A DNA stretch of 64,000 bases from Rhizobium sp. FKL33 (lineage in GTDB: Bacteria; Pseudomonadota; Alphaproteobacteria; Rhizobiales; Rhizobiaceae), in contig NZ_STFX01000024.1 in assembly GCF_005222915.1 (NCBI RefSeq), forward strand, positions 100,580-164,579, read 5' to 3'. This document shows positions 53,877 to 62,397 of the stretch, in pieces. The notes beneath the pieces are model-generated. The model did not search any database. It was not told the DNA's origin and was given only the letters and a program-made list of their open reading frames with translations. The position numbers were made by a program, and so were the translations under genes. The first letter of the stretch is position 1. The number at the start of each line of letters is the position of its first letter.

Positions 53877-54929
53877 ATGACGGACGGGATCGTTAAAAGG
53901 TTCAGGCCCGTCGCCCGACAGGCCGCCATCACTGCGGGACTGGAGCTCGCAGCCATTCTGTCACGCTTCGGCGTGGGCAAGGAGGCGGCCGGCGACGGCC
54001 TGATCTTCACGCTACATCACGTGCGACCCGCTGCTCAGCTTCCCTTCCAGCCCAATCGGCATCTAGACGTGACGCCCGGCTTTCTCGACGCGGTGCTGGT
54101 GGCTTTGCGCGAGCTCGGCTATGACTTCGTCTCGCTGGAAGCGGCCGGCGAGAGGTTGATGGCCCCGCCAACGGGCAGGCGCTTCGCATGCTTCACGCTC
54201 GACGACGGATTTCGCGACAACGCCGTGCACGCCAGCCCCGTCTTCGCCGCGCATGGCGCCCCCTATACGATCTTCGTCTCCAAGGGGTTGAGCGAGGGCA
54301 GCCATAGCGCCTGGTGGGAGACGCTCGCGGCGCTGCTGCAAAAGACCGACCATATCCAATTCGATTTCGGAGGCGGGCTCGAGAACCTGCCGACGGCGAC
54401 CACGGCGCAGAAAATGGTGGCTTTCGAACGGCTGTCTAACTTCGTCGGCGACGAAGCCGAAGCCGCCGCAGTAACCGCCATCGACGCGCTCGCAGCGCGC
54501 CACGACGTCGACGCGCTCGGCGTTTGCCGGGATCTGGTCATGACACGCGCGGAATTGCAGGCGCTCGCAGACGATCCGCTCGTCAGCTATGGGGCTCATA
54601 CAGTCAGCCATCGCGGCCTGGCGCGTCTCGACGACGCCGAGGCGGAAGCGGAAGTGGCGAATTCGGCGGCGTATGTGGCCGAAATCACCGGTCGCCCCTG
54701 CCGCACATTCGCCTATCCCTATGGCGACGCGCGGTCGGTGTCCGCCCGGGAAGCCGAGCGGCTGAAGCGACACGGACTGATCGGCGTCACCACCAGGCCG
54801 GGCACGCTGAGAGCCGGCGGGACCGCGGATCTGCAAGCCCTGCCCCGCGTATCGCTCAACGGGCTTTACCAGAAGGCCCGATATGTGCGGGCGCTGGCGT
54901 CGGGGCTGCCGTTCCGGATGATGGGCTGA
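53877..54929 (+). CDS. Polysaccharide deacetylase (NodB-homology family)
   Basis: A 350-residue CE4-type deacetylase. The motifs are FTLDDGFRDN (metal Asp-Asp, about 106-115), SYGAHTVSHRGL (the two metal His) and FAYPYGDAR. FTLHHVRP near residue 44 resembles the WbmS-like/YadE start. No clear signal peptide, so it may act on a lipid-linked or cytoplasmic-face glycan. It could act on the same surface polysaccharide as the sulfotransferases, but they are on the other strand and this link is speculative. Confidence 0.85.
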   Translation: MTDGIVKRFRPVARQAAITAGLELAAILSRFGVGKEAAGDGLIFTLHHVRPAAQLPFQPNRHLDVTPGFLDAVLVALRELGYDFVSLEAAGERLMAPPTGRRFACFTLDDGFRDNAVHASPVFAAHGAPYTIFVSKGLSEGSHSAWWETLAALLQKTDHIQFDFGGGLENLPTATTAQKMVAFERLSNFVGDEAEAAAVTAIDALAARHDVDALGVCRDLVMTRAELQALADDPLVSYGAHTVSHRGLARLDDAEAEAEVANSAAYVAEITGRPCRTFAYPYGDARSVSAREAERLKRHGLIGVTTRPGTLRAGGTADLQALPRVSLNGLYQKARYVRALASGLPFRMMG

Positions 54930-54932
54930 AAT

Positions 54933-55547
54933 TTACGGATATTTCCGCACCTTCTCCCAGCCGGCGTCCGCGCGCTTGAACTCCACCCGGTCATGCAGGC
55001 GGAAGGGGCGGTCGTGCCAGAACTCGATCGACACCGGCTTCAGCCGGAAACCGGACCAGTAATCGGGACGCGGGATCGAGCCGATGCCGAATTTGGCGGT
55101 GTATTCGGCGACCGCCTTTTCCAAAGCAAAACGGCCTTCCAGCGGACGCGACTGCTTGGAGGCCCAGGCGCCGATGCGCGAGCCGCGCGGGCGGCTGTCG
55201 AAATAGGCGTCGGCCTCGGCGTCGGAGACTGGCTCGACCGGCCCGCGAATGCGGATCTGCCGGCGCAACGACTTCCAGTGAAACACCATCGCCGCCTTCT
55301 TCCGGCCCAGAAGCTCCCTACCCTTCGCGCTCTCATAATTGGTGTAGAACACGAAACCGTCGGCGTCGAAGCCCTTCAGGAGCACCATGCGCACATTCGG
55401 CAAGCCATCCTCATCGACCGTGGCCAGAGCCAAGGCGTTGGGATCATTGACTTCCGCGGCTTCGGCATCCTTCAACCATGCGCCAAACAGGGAAAAGGGC
55501 TCATTTTCCTCGGTGAAGTCACCGCTTCTTAACTCATTGTCGCTCAT
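54933..55547 (-). CDS. pdxH: Pyridoxamine 5'-phosphate oxidase
   Basis: A 204-residue FMN enzyme oxidising PNP and PMP to PLP. Signatures are [53 protein letters not shown] and, near the end, [17 protein letters not shown], with the PdxH-specific C-terminal domain. It is convergent with the deacetylase (3-base gap) and divergent from the lipoprotein gene. Confidence 0.97.
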   Translation of the reverse strand: MSDNELRSGDFTEENEPFSLFGAWLKDAEAAEVNDPNALALATVDEDGLPNVRMVLLKGFDADGFVFYTNYESAKGRELLGRKKAAMVFHWKSLRRQIRIRGPVEPVSDAEADAYFDSRPRGSRIGAWASKQSRPLEGRFALEKAVAEYTAKFGIGSIPRPDYWSGFRLKPVSIEFWHDRPFRLHDRVEFKRADAGWEKVRKYP

Positions 55548-55596
55548 AGTCCGCCAAATGCCTTATCGTCAGTTTGAGTTAATCGGGCCGTAGCTG

Positions 55597-56055
55597 TTGC
55601 GACACATATCAAAGCGAACCGGCGCCCAAAAGGGTCATATTGTCGCCGTCCTCCGGACGGTCGCAGTGATTCTGGCGCCAGTCTGCCTGTCGGGATGCTT
55701 CGGCGGCGGCATGATGCCGGGCCTCGACAGCGCCGACCGCTCTCTCACCACCGGATCCGTGCCCGCGCCGACTCCAGCGCAGACGGAAAAGGAGTCGGAC
55801 GAAAACACCGTCCGCAACGCCGTGAGTTCGGCCGACCTGTCAAAAATGGGAACGGCGTCCATCCCCTGGGCGAATGCGAGCACCGGCAGCGCCGGCGTCA
55901 TCAGTTCGATCACGGAAGAAACGAATGGCGGCTTTGCCTGCCGGACATTCACGACGACGCGCCATTCCTATCGCGGCATATCCAATTTCGCTGGGCAGGC
56001 CTGCCTTGTCGGCGAAGGAGAATGGCGATTGGTGCGTTTCAAGGAAGCCGGCTGA
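55597..56055 (+). CDS. RT0821/Lpp0805-type surface lipoprotein
   Basis: About 152 residues. A hydrophobic segment ending LSGC (lipid Cys about residue 34) is followed by a Pro/Thr-rich stretch and a domain with IPWANASTGSAGVIS, CRTFTTTRHSYRGISNF and GQACL..GEWRLV, which fits the RT0821/Lpp0805 surface-protein group. The start is uncertain: TTG 55597 is the best available and lacks a strong ribosome-binding site. It is divergent from pdxH and followed 53 bases later by the DnaJ-like gene. Confidence 0.72.
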   Translation: MRHISKRTGAQKGHIVAVLRTVAVILAPVCLSGCFGGGMMPGLDSADRSLTTGSVPAPTPAQTEKESDENTVRNAVSSADLSKMGTASIPWANASTGSAGVISSITEETNGGFACRTFTTTRHSYRGISNFAGQACLVGEGEWRLVRFKEAG

Positions 56056-56108
56056 CCGCCCGTCGAAGGGAGCGGCGGAGGCGGCAGCGTTAGTCAGGGT
56101 GGACAGTC

Positions 56109-57245
56109 ATGCGTGATCCCTATTCGGTTCTCGGCGTCGGCCGCAATGCCGACCAAAGCGAAATCAAGGCGGCCTGGCGCGCCGCCGCCAAGGCGCTGCA
56201 TCCGGACCAGAATCCCGACGACCCCAATGCTGCGAGCCGCTTCAGCGAAGTCGGCCGGGCCTATGACATTCTGCGCGACCCCGACAAGCGCCGCCGCTTC
56301 GACCAGGCGCGCGCCCGCGCGACCGGCCAAACCACCGCGGCCAAGGAAAAGACCTTCATGGAGCAGCGCGCCGAACGGGCGCGGATGGAGGCCGAAGCGC
56401 GAGCCGCCCGCGCCCGCGCGGCGGCGGCCGCTGCGGCCCTGGATGCGGAACAGGCCGAACTCGGCGTCGACAACAAGGAAAGCGCGGAAGACATTCTCGC
56501 CAAGATGTTCGGCGGCAAGAAGCCTCCCGAGCAGGCGGCCGCCAGTGCGGCCAAGAAAGCGGACGCCCGCCCCGAACCGGCCTCGCGCGCCGATGCCGCC
56601 GGCGCATCCCGCGCCGCCGCCCGTCCGGAGCCTTTTTCCGAGCCGGAGCAGGATTCGCCCGAGACCAAGGCCTCGCCGGCCCTCGACCTCATTTCCTACG
56701 TCTTCAAGCGTCTGATCCGCCCTGCCGCAGCCCCCGAACGCGCGCCCGACCTGGTGCTCGACGCGGCCGTCAGCGTCGAGGACCTGCTCAAGCGCCTCAA
56801 TCCGACAGTGACGCTGCCGGATGGCAAGATGATCAGCATTCCGCTTCCGGAAGACGCTCGCGACGGCAGTGTGGTCAGGGTGGAAGGCTATGGCCATCGC
56901 CTGCCCGGCATGAAACGAGGCGACGTGGTGGCGACGCTCCGGATCAAGCCGCACAAGTGGTTTCGCTGGGACGGAAACGACCTCCTCACCTATGTGGACA
57001 TCGACATCGAAAACGCCGTCCTCGGCTGCGAGGCCACAGTAACGACGCCGGATGGCGAAACCAAGGTGACGATTCCGCCCTGGTCGGGCTCGCAATACAA
57101 GGCGCGCATCGCCGGCAAGGGCCTGCCCAGAAACAGGACAGAGCGCGGCGACCTGATCGCCGAGGTGCGGGTGTTGCTTTGGGACCATCCCGACCAGAAA
57201 GTGATCGATTTGATGCGATCGATGAAGAACGGCCTGTATTTGTGA
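56109..57245 (+). CDS. DnaJ-like co-chaperone (CbpA type)
   Basis: A 378-residue J-domain protein. The J domain (1-67) has LHPDQNPDD with the essential HPD. An Ala/Arg/Glu-rich linker (about 70-190) includes ILAKMFGG. The C-terminal substrate-binding domains (about 225-370) have LNPTVTLPDGKMISIPLP and GDLIAEVRVLLWDHP. The zinc-finger cysteines of DnaJ are absent, so it is a type II or CbpA-like co-chaperone of DnaK. It is probably co-transcribed with the lipoprotein gene. Confidence 0.9.
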   Translation: MRDPYSVLGVGRNADQSEIKAAWRAAAKALHPDQNPDDPNAASRFSEVGRAYDILRDPDKRRRFDQARARATGQTTAAKEKTFMEQRAERARMEAEARAARARAAAAAAALDAEQAELGVDNKESAEDILAKMFGGKKPPEQAAASAAKKADARPEPASRADAAGASRAAARPEPFSEPEQDSPETKASPALDLISYVFKRLIRPAAAPERAPDLVLDAAVSVEDLLKRLNPTVTLPDGKMISIPLPEDARDGSVVRVEGYGHRLPGMKRGDVVATLRIKPHKWFRWDGNDLLTYVDIDIENAVLGCEATVTTPDGETKVTIPPWSGSQYKARIAGKGLPRNRTERGDLIAEVRVLLWDHPDQKVIDLMRSMKNGLYL

Positions 57246-57421
57246 CGTTTTTGTAAAAGAATTCAGCATTTACGACGCTTCGTCCGCCTGATCAGGCCCG
57301 TCAAAGGCGCGAAATAGCCAATTCTTACATTTGCAAACAATTGATGAAGCAGGCGAAGCTTGAACCGCTTTCCTCCCTGTGCCATAGGCCTTCGACATTC
57401 GTCTTATGTGGAGAGGTCTTC

Positions 57422-58240
57422 ATGGTAAATTCTGCCGGACTGATGGCGGGCAAGCGCGGCGTCATCATGGGCGTCGCCAACAACCGTTCGATCGCCTGGG
57501 GCATCGCCAAGGCCATCCATGCGCAGGGCGGCGAGATTGCTCTGACCTATCAGGGTGAAGCGTTGAAGAAACGCGTCGAACCGCTCGCCGCCGAAATCGG
57601 CGCGATTGTCGCCGGTGATTGCGACGTCTCCGACGAAGCCAGCATCGACGCCGCCTTCGCCGAGATCGAAAAGATCTGGGGCAAGATCGACTTCCTGGTG
57701 CACGCCATCGGCTTCTCCGACAAGGACGAGCTGACCGGTCGCTATGTCGACACGACGCCGGGCAATTTCGACAAGACCATGCGCATCTCGGTCTATTCCT
57801 TCACCTCCGTGGCCCGTCGCGCCGAAAAGCTGATGACGGATGGCGGCGCCATGGTGACGCTGACCTATTACGGCGCCGAAAAGGTGATGCCGAATTATAA
57901 CGTGATGGGCGTCGCAAAGGCCGCGCTCGAAGCATCGGTGAAATATCTCGCCGTCGACCTCGGACCGAAGAACATCCGCGTCAACGCGATTTCCGCTGGC
58001 CCGATCAAGACGCTCGCCGCCTCGGGCATTGGCGATTTCCGCTATATCCTCAAGTGGAACGAGTACAACGCGCCGCTGCGCCGCACCGTCACCATCGAGG
58101 AAGTCGGCGATGTCGGCCTTTACCTGCTGTCGGATCTGTCGCGCTCGGTCACTGGTGAAACCCACCACGCCGATTCCGGCTATCATGTCGTCGGCATGAA
58201 GGCGGTGGACGCGCCCGACATCAGCGTCGTCAAGGACTGA
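57422..58240 (+). CDS. fabI: Enoyl-ACP reductase FabI
   Basis: A 272-residue NADH-dependent enoyl-ACP reductase that completes each fatty-acid elongation cycle. Signatures are GLMAGKRGVIMGVANNRSIAWG (cofactor loop), LVHAIGFSDK and the Y-x6-K pair in TYYGAEKVMPNYNVMGVAKAAL. ATG 57422 has GGAGAGG about 6 bases upstream; an in-frame ATG at 57341 is rejected. FabI is the known target of triclosan-like inhibitors. Confidence 0.96.
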   Translation: MVNSAGLMAGKRGVIMGVANNRSIAWGIAKAIHAQGGEIALTYQGEALKKRVEPLAAEIGAIVAGDCDVSDEASIDAAFAEIEKIWGKIDFLVHAIGFSDKDELTGRYVDTTPGNFDKTMRISVYSFTSVARRAEKLMTDGGAMVTLTYYGAEKVMPNYNVMGVAKAALEASVKYLAVDLGPKNIRVNAISAGPIKTLAASGIGDFRYILKWNEYNAPLRRTVTIEEVGDVGLYLLSDLSRSVTGETHHADSGYHVVGMKAVDAPDISVVKD

Positions 58241-58259
58241 TCCTTTTTCGGGAGCCCCC

Positions 58260-58844
58260 GTGAGCCTCTACATCATCCGCCATGGCCAGACGGCCTGGAA
58301 CGCCGAGTGGAGGCTTCAGGGCCAGAAGGATATTCCGCTCAACGATCTCGGTCGCCAGCAGGCGGCCGAAAACGGCAGGGCGCTCGCCCGCCTCGAGGCC
58401 GACCTCACCGGCTTCCACTTCGTCTCCAGCCCGCTCGGCCGGGCGCGAGAGACGATGGAGATCCTCCGCCGCTCCGCCGGCCTCGATCCCCTCGCCTATG
58501 ACATCGAAGACCGTCTCAAGGAAATCTGCTTCGGCGATTGGGAAGGACGGACCTCGGCAGAAATCTCCGTCGACACGCCGGACAAGGTAAAGGCGCGCAA
58601 AAGGCAGAAATGGGATTTCATCCCGCCGGGCGACAATGCCGAAAGCTATGAGATCCTGTCCTGGCGCGTCGGCTCCTGGTTTCGCGCCATCAGCCGCCCC
58701 ACCGTCGCCGTCTGCCATGGCGGCGTGATCCGCTGCCTGTTCAAGCTCTCGGGCACGCTGGACAAGGACGCCGCCGCCAAGATGGACGTGCCGCAGGACA
58801 AGATCCTGCGCCGCGCGGACGACGGCACGCTTGCGTGGGTGTAG
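58260..58844 (+). CDS. Histidine phosphatase (phosphoglycerate-mutase-like)
   Basis: A 194-residue enzyme of the histidine phosphatase superfamily. The catalytic RHG is in YIIRHGQTAWN (His8), with SPLGRARETM, FGDWEGRT (acid region) and AVCHGGVIRC (second His). Start GTG 58260 follows GGGAGCC. Close to the GpmB/CobC type, but the substrate is uncertain. It is 19 bases after fabI, a pairing seen in other rhizobia, and probably shares its transcript. Confidence 0.88.
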   Translation: MSLYIIRHGQTAWNAEWRLQGQKDIPLNDLGRQQAAENGRALARLEADLTGFHFVSSPLGRARETMEILRRSAGLDPLAYDIEDRLKEICFGDWEGRTSAEISVDTPDKVKARKRQKWDFIPPGDNAESYEILSWRVGSWFRAISRPTVAVCHGGVIRCLFKLSGTLDKDAAAKMDVPQDKILRRADDGTLAWV

Positions 58845-58851
58845 GGACGGC

Positions 58852-59769
58852 TCACTCCCGTCCCAACAAATCCCGCGCCGTCGCTCGCGCCATCTCCGCC
58901 AGCACGTCGTAATGCGATTTGCGGGCGCTCGAGGCTCGCCAGTAGAGGCCGACCTCGCGGGAGATCGGCCAGTCGCGGATGCGGGCGAGCGCGACATTCT
59001 GCTCCTTCAGAAATTCCGAGCGGATATAGAGTTCCGGAAACAGCGACATGCCCATTTCGATCCCCACCATTTGGCGGATGGCGTCGAGGCTGGTGCCTTC
59101 GTAATTTTCGGCGAAGACCGCGCCGGAGGCGTCGGCGAGTCCGCGGACATTTTCGAACAGGCGGTGGCCGCGGCCGAGCGTCAGCAGGGTTTCGCCGGAG
59201 AGTTCGGCCAGCGTGATCTCCTCGCGCCCGGCAAGGCGATGGCCGCTCGGCAGGCCGAGCATGATTTCCTCCGTGCAAACAGGCGCATAGGCGAAACTCG
59301 TCTCGTCGGCGGGACGCGGCCCCAGCGCGCAATCGATATCGCCAGTGCGGATACGGTCTTCCAGCGCGGTCGGCCGGTCTTCTCGCAAATGCACTTTCAG
59401 CGCCGGATAGCGGGCATGCAGCGAGGGCAGGAAATAGGGTATCAGATAGGGCCCGACCGTGGGCGCGATGCCGAGACGGATGAGACCGCCGAGATTCTTT
59501 CGCCCCGATGACGCCAGCGCAACGATCTCGTCGAGGCCGAGCAGCAGCGTGCGGGCGGCGGCGATGACGTCTTCGCCGATCGGCGTGGGGACGATCTGCG
59601 AGGCGGAGCGATCGATCAGCGTCACGCCCAACTGCTTCTCGAGCAGCGCCACCTGCACCGAAAGGGTGGGCTGCGAGACATGGCAGCGCCGGGCCGCTTC
59701 GCCGAAATGCCTGACATCACCCAGAGCGACGAGATATTCCAGCTGGCGATGGGTGGGGCGATAGGGCAT
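58852..59769 (-). CDS. OxyR-like LysR regulator without the redox cysteines
   Basis: A 305-residue LTTR whose full length follows OxyR. The HTH is FGEAARRCHVSQPTLSVQVALLEKQLG. The effector domain has IDCALGP, LLTLGRGHRLFENVRGL, GTSLDAIRQMVGIEMGMSLFPEL. In OxyR the peroxide-sensing cysteines stand in GHC (C199) and GFC (C208). Here they are GHR (R203) and GLA (A212), at the same nine-residue spacing. Only C29, C147 and C165 remain. It cannot sense peroxide by the classic disulfide. AGAGGAG precedes ATG 59769. Divergent from the DUF465 gene. Confidence 0.85.
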   Translation of the reverse strand: MPYRPTHRQLEYLVALGDVRHFGEAARRCHVSQPTLSVQVALLEKQLGVTLIDRSASQIVPTPIGEDVIAAARTLLLGLDEIVALASSGRKNLGGLIRLGIAPTVGPYLIPYFLPSLHARYPALKVHLREDRPTALEDRIRTGDIDCALGPRPADETSFAYAPVCTEEIMLGLPSGHRLAGREEITLAELSGETLLTLGRGHRLFENVRGLADASGAVFAENYEGTSLDAIRQMVGIEMGMSLFPELYIRSEFLKEQNVALARIRDWPISREVGLYWRASSARKSHYDVLAEMARATARDLLGRE

Positions 59770-59863
59770 TCGATAGCTCCTCTCTATCGAATTCATATAA
59801 TCAATCAATTGGCGCAATCAAGCGACGCAGCCCATATTCATACTCGTAACCAAGGAGACCGAT

Positions 59864-60088
59864 ATGAACCCGCTACTGAAAGCGTTGCGCGTCCGGCATG
59901 AAATCCTGCAGAGCAAAATCGAGGGCGAGATGAAAGCCAAACAGCCCGATACGATCAGGATCACGGCGTTGAAGCGCATGAAGTTGAAGCTGCGCGACCA
60001 GATCGCCGCGCTGGAGCGCGCGGGCGCGGCCTTCCAACAGGATCGTCTGAACCGCCGCCACGTAAGGACGATCCCCATCAAGGCGTAA
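59864..60088 (+). CDS. DUF465 (YdcH-like) protein
   Basis: A 74-residue helical, very basic protein: LRVRHEILQSKIEGEMK followed by ITALKRMKLKLRDQIAALE matches the YdcH/DUF465 pattern of a short coiled coil with KxxKLxLKDxI. AAGGAGA lies just upstream. No function is established. Divergent from the OxyR-like regulator, so it is the nearest candidate target of that protein. Confidence 0.82.
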   Translation: MNPLLKALRVRHEILQSKIEGEMKAKQPDTIRITALKRMKLKLRDQIAALERAGAAFQQDRLNRRHVRTIPIKA

Positions 60089-60094
60089 GCCACT

Positions 60095-60166
60095 GGTCCG
60101 GTTCCTTGCCCGGACCTTCCCCCCTTAGGCTACGCCTGCCGCCCCTCGCCTCTACAGCGAGGGGCG
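60095..60166. terminator. Two stem-loops between DUF465 and rlmD
   Basis: First stem GGTCCGG/CCGGACC (60095-60101 and 60110-60116) followed by TTCCCCCCTT. Second stem CGCCCCTCGC/GCGAGGGGCG (60140-60149 and 60157-60166) with a 7-base loop. They lie between convergent genes and probably end both transcripts; no long U-run is present. Confidence 0.55.
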
Positions 60167-60181
60167 TATCTGTTTGGGCGG

Positions 60182-61432
60182 TCAACGCTCCAGCAGCGCC
60201 ACCGCCTCGACATGCGAGGACCACAGGAACTGGTCGATGGGGGTGACGCTCTTCAGCTTGAACCCGCCTTCGACGAGAATGGCGAGATCGCGGGCGAGCG
60301 TGGTCGGATTGCAGGACACGGCGGCGATGCGGGCGACTTTCGAGCGACCGAGTTCGCGGCACTGCGCTTCAGCGCCGGCGCGCGGCGGATCGAAGACGAG
60401 CGCGTCGATCTGCTTGAGGTCCATCGGCTGCATCGGCCGGCGGAAGAGATCGCGGCGCTCGATGGAGACGGGTTTCAGCCCCTGCGTGTTGCGGGCGGCG
60501 TGATCCAGCGCGGCGAGCGCCGGACCGTCGAATTCCACCGCATGCACATGCGCCTTGCGGGCCAGGCGCAGCGAGAAGGTGCCGCAACCGGCAAACAGGT
60601 CTGCAACGCGTTTGGCCTTGCCGACATGGGCGAGCACGAGATCCGCCATCGCCTGTTCGGCGCGTTCGGTCGCCTGCATGAAGCCTCCGGGCGGCAGCAC
60701 CACCGGGATCTGGTCGAACATGACGACCGGCTTGTGCGGCTCGACCAGGATCTCGTCAGCGACCGAAATGCGGGCGATGCCCTTTTCCTTGAGACAGAGA
60801 TCGATGGCGGCCTGGCGCTTCTTCTGATCCGGCTTCTTCATCTCGTCGAAGGCGAGATCGAGGCCGGACGCCGTCAGCTGGATCGTCACCCGGAAAGGAT
60901 CGGCGCCGGAGGCCAACGCGCCGGCGATGCGGCGGATGGCCGGCAGACGGCCGACGATGCCCGGATGGGCGATGGGACAGTCCTCGACCGCCACGATGTG
61001 ATGGCTGCCGGCCTGCATGAAGCCGAGCATCAGCCCCTTGTCGGTCGGCCGACCGGACATGGTGACGCGACGGCGCTCGCCGGGCGCGCAGGCGATCAGC
61101 GGCAGGACGTCGGTTTCGATGCGATGCTGGCGAAGAGCCGAAACGACGAGGTCGCGCTTATAGGCCTGATAGGGCTCATCCGCCCAATGCTGCAACGAAC
61201 AGCCGCCGCAGGCGCCGCCCAGGCCTTCCGGGCCGAAATGCTTGCAGGGCGGCGTCACGCGGTCGGGCGAGAGCTTCGACCAGGACAGCGCCGTGGCCTG
61301 GTTCTTGACCCGCGCCACCGCGACGTCCTCGCCAGGCAGGGTGAAGGGCACGAAAACGGGGCCCGCCGCGCCGCGGGCGATGCCGTCGCCCTCGGCGCCG
61401 ATCGCGTGAATGGTCAATTGTTCTGTGCTCAT
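60182..61432 (-). CDS. 23S rRNA (uracil-5-)-methyltransferase, RlmD/RumA family
   Basis: A 416-residue class I SAM RNA methyltransferase. A short TRAM-like N-terminus is followed by an Fe-S cluster region with CKHFGPEGLGGACGGC, a SAM-binding motif VADLFAGCGTFSL (about 292-304), DPPRAGAE and the catalytic SCNPTTLARD. RlmD methylates U1939 of 23S rRNA in E. coli; alphaproteobacterial members may target other uridines. ATG 61432 overlaps the tlyA stop (ATGA). The longer upstream frame is in tlyA and is rejected. Confidence 0.92.
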   Translation of the reverse strand: MSTEQLTIHAIGAEGDGIARGAAGPVFVPFTLPGEDVAVARVKNQATALSWSKLSPDRVTPPCKHFGPEGLGGACGGCSLQHWADEPYQAYKRDLVVSALRQHRIETDVLPLIACAPGERRRVTMSGRPTDKGLMLGFMQAGSHHIVAVEDCPIAHPGIVGRLPAIRRIAGALASGADPFRVTIQLTASGLDLAFDEMKKPDQKKRQAAIDLCLKEKGIARISVADEILVEPHKPVVMFDQIPVVLPPGGFMQATERAEQAMADLVLAHVGKAKRVADLFAGCGTFSLRLARKAHVHAVEFDGPALAALDHAARNTQGLKPVSIERRDLFRRPMQPMDLKQIDALVFDPPRAGAEAQCRELGRSKVARIAAVSCNPTTLARDLAILVEGGFKLKSVTPIDQFLWSSHVEAVALLER

Positions 61433-62160
61433 TGTTTCCGTCCGGCCAGGAGATATTCGGAATTTCCGTCGCCGCCGGAAATTGGAGAGGGGCTTACACC
61501 GAGGCTTTCCCATCCGCCAAGGGAATTCAGCCATTCCGCCATATCGGAAGCTGTTTTCTCGGCCAGTCGCTTGTCGCGCACCACGCCGCCCTTGCCCACG
61601 CCTTCGCGGCCGACCTCGAATTGCGGCTTGACCAGCAGCAGGCACCAGGCGCCGGAGGCGGCGAGTTCGAGGGCCGGCGGCAGCGCCAGCCGGAGCGAAA
61701 TGAAGGAGACGTCGGAGACGACGGCGCCGATCGTGCGGCCATTGATCTGGCCCGCCTCGAGCGCGCGGGCGTTCACGCCTTCGAGATTGGTGACGCGGGG
61801 ATCTGTCGCAATGCGCGGGTCCATCTGGCCATGGCCGACATCGACGCCGACGACATGACGCGCGCCCTTCTCCAGCAGCACCTGGGTGAAGCCGCCGGTC
61901 GAAGCGCCGATATCCAGGCAATCGAGGCCCTCGGGCGTGAGGCCGAACGCGTCGAGCCCCGCCTTGAGCTTGAGGGCGGCGCGGGAGACATAGGCGCGGG
62001 CGGGATCGTCGACGGCAATCGCCGCCTCATCGGCGACAAGCGCGCCCGGCTTGGTCGCGACCGCGCCATCCACGACGACCGCCCCGCGCTTGATGGCGTC
62101 GGCGGCGCGAGAGCGGCTGTCGAACAGCCCGCGTTCGATCAGGAGTTGGTCAAGGCGCAT
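61429..62160 (-). CDS. tlyA: TlyA-family rRNA 2'-O-methyltransferase
   Basis: A 243-residue protein. An N-terminal S4 RNA-binding domain (MRLDQLLIERGLFDSRSRAADAI, about 1-60) precedes an FtsJ-like SAM domain (LDIGASTGGFTQVLLEKGA about 81-99; VVSDVSFISLRLALP; LLVKPQFEVGR). TlyA in mycobacteria methylates 16S and 23S rRNA at the ribose. In many Gram-negatives the gene is called hemolysin A by history only. It is coupled to rlmD by a four-base overlap. Confidence 0.93.
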   Translation of the reverse strand: MRLDQLLIERGLFDSRSRAADAIKRGAVVVDGAVATKPGALVADEAAIAVDDPARAYVSRAALKLKAGLDAFGLTPEGLDCLDIGASTGGFTQVLLEKGARHVVGVDVGHGQMDPRIATDPRVTNLEGVNARALEAGQINGRTIGAVVSDVSFISLRLALPPALELAASGAWCLLLVKPQFEVGREGVGKGGVVRDKRLAEKTASDMAEWLNSLGGWESLGVSPSPISGGDGNSEYLLAGRKQ

Positions 62161-62309
62161 AGGCCAGTCCCTGACCGCGATCGGCGTTTGCGCCGCGATG
62201 AAGTCTGAAATTGATCATGATCAGTTCTACAGCCGGTTTTTCACGCGTTCTTTTGATGAGGTTTCGGCAAGAATTATGCGTCAGCCCACCCTTAGATAAG
62301 GGCTCATTA

Positions 62310-62326
62310 ATTTAACATGGTTAAAT
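62310..62326. promoter_or_regulatory. AT-rich palindrome with a CtrA-like half-site
   Basis: ATTTAAC-ATG-GTTAAAT is a perfect 7-3-7 palindrome 72 bases upstream of the chemoreceptor start. Its minus strand contains TTAACCAT, the 8-mer CtrA half-site of alphaproteobacteria. The usual TTAA-N7-TTAA spacing is not met (N5 here). The remainder of 62161-62397 shows no gene. Confidence 0.35.
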
Positions 62327-62397
62327 CTATCACCCAGACAATTGCTTTCGTTAAACAAGATGGTCGGCGTGCGAGGCCATCGAACCAGGGGCCAGGC

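Noticed and set aside
62307..62324. Full CtrA site TTAA-N7-TTAA upstream of the chemoreceptor
   Set aside because: The available TTAA pairs are spaced by 5 bases, not 7; only a half-site is supported.
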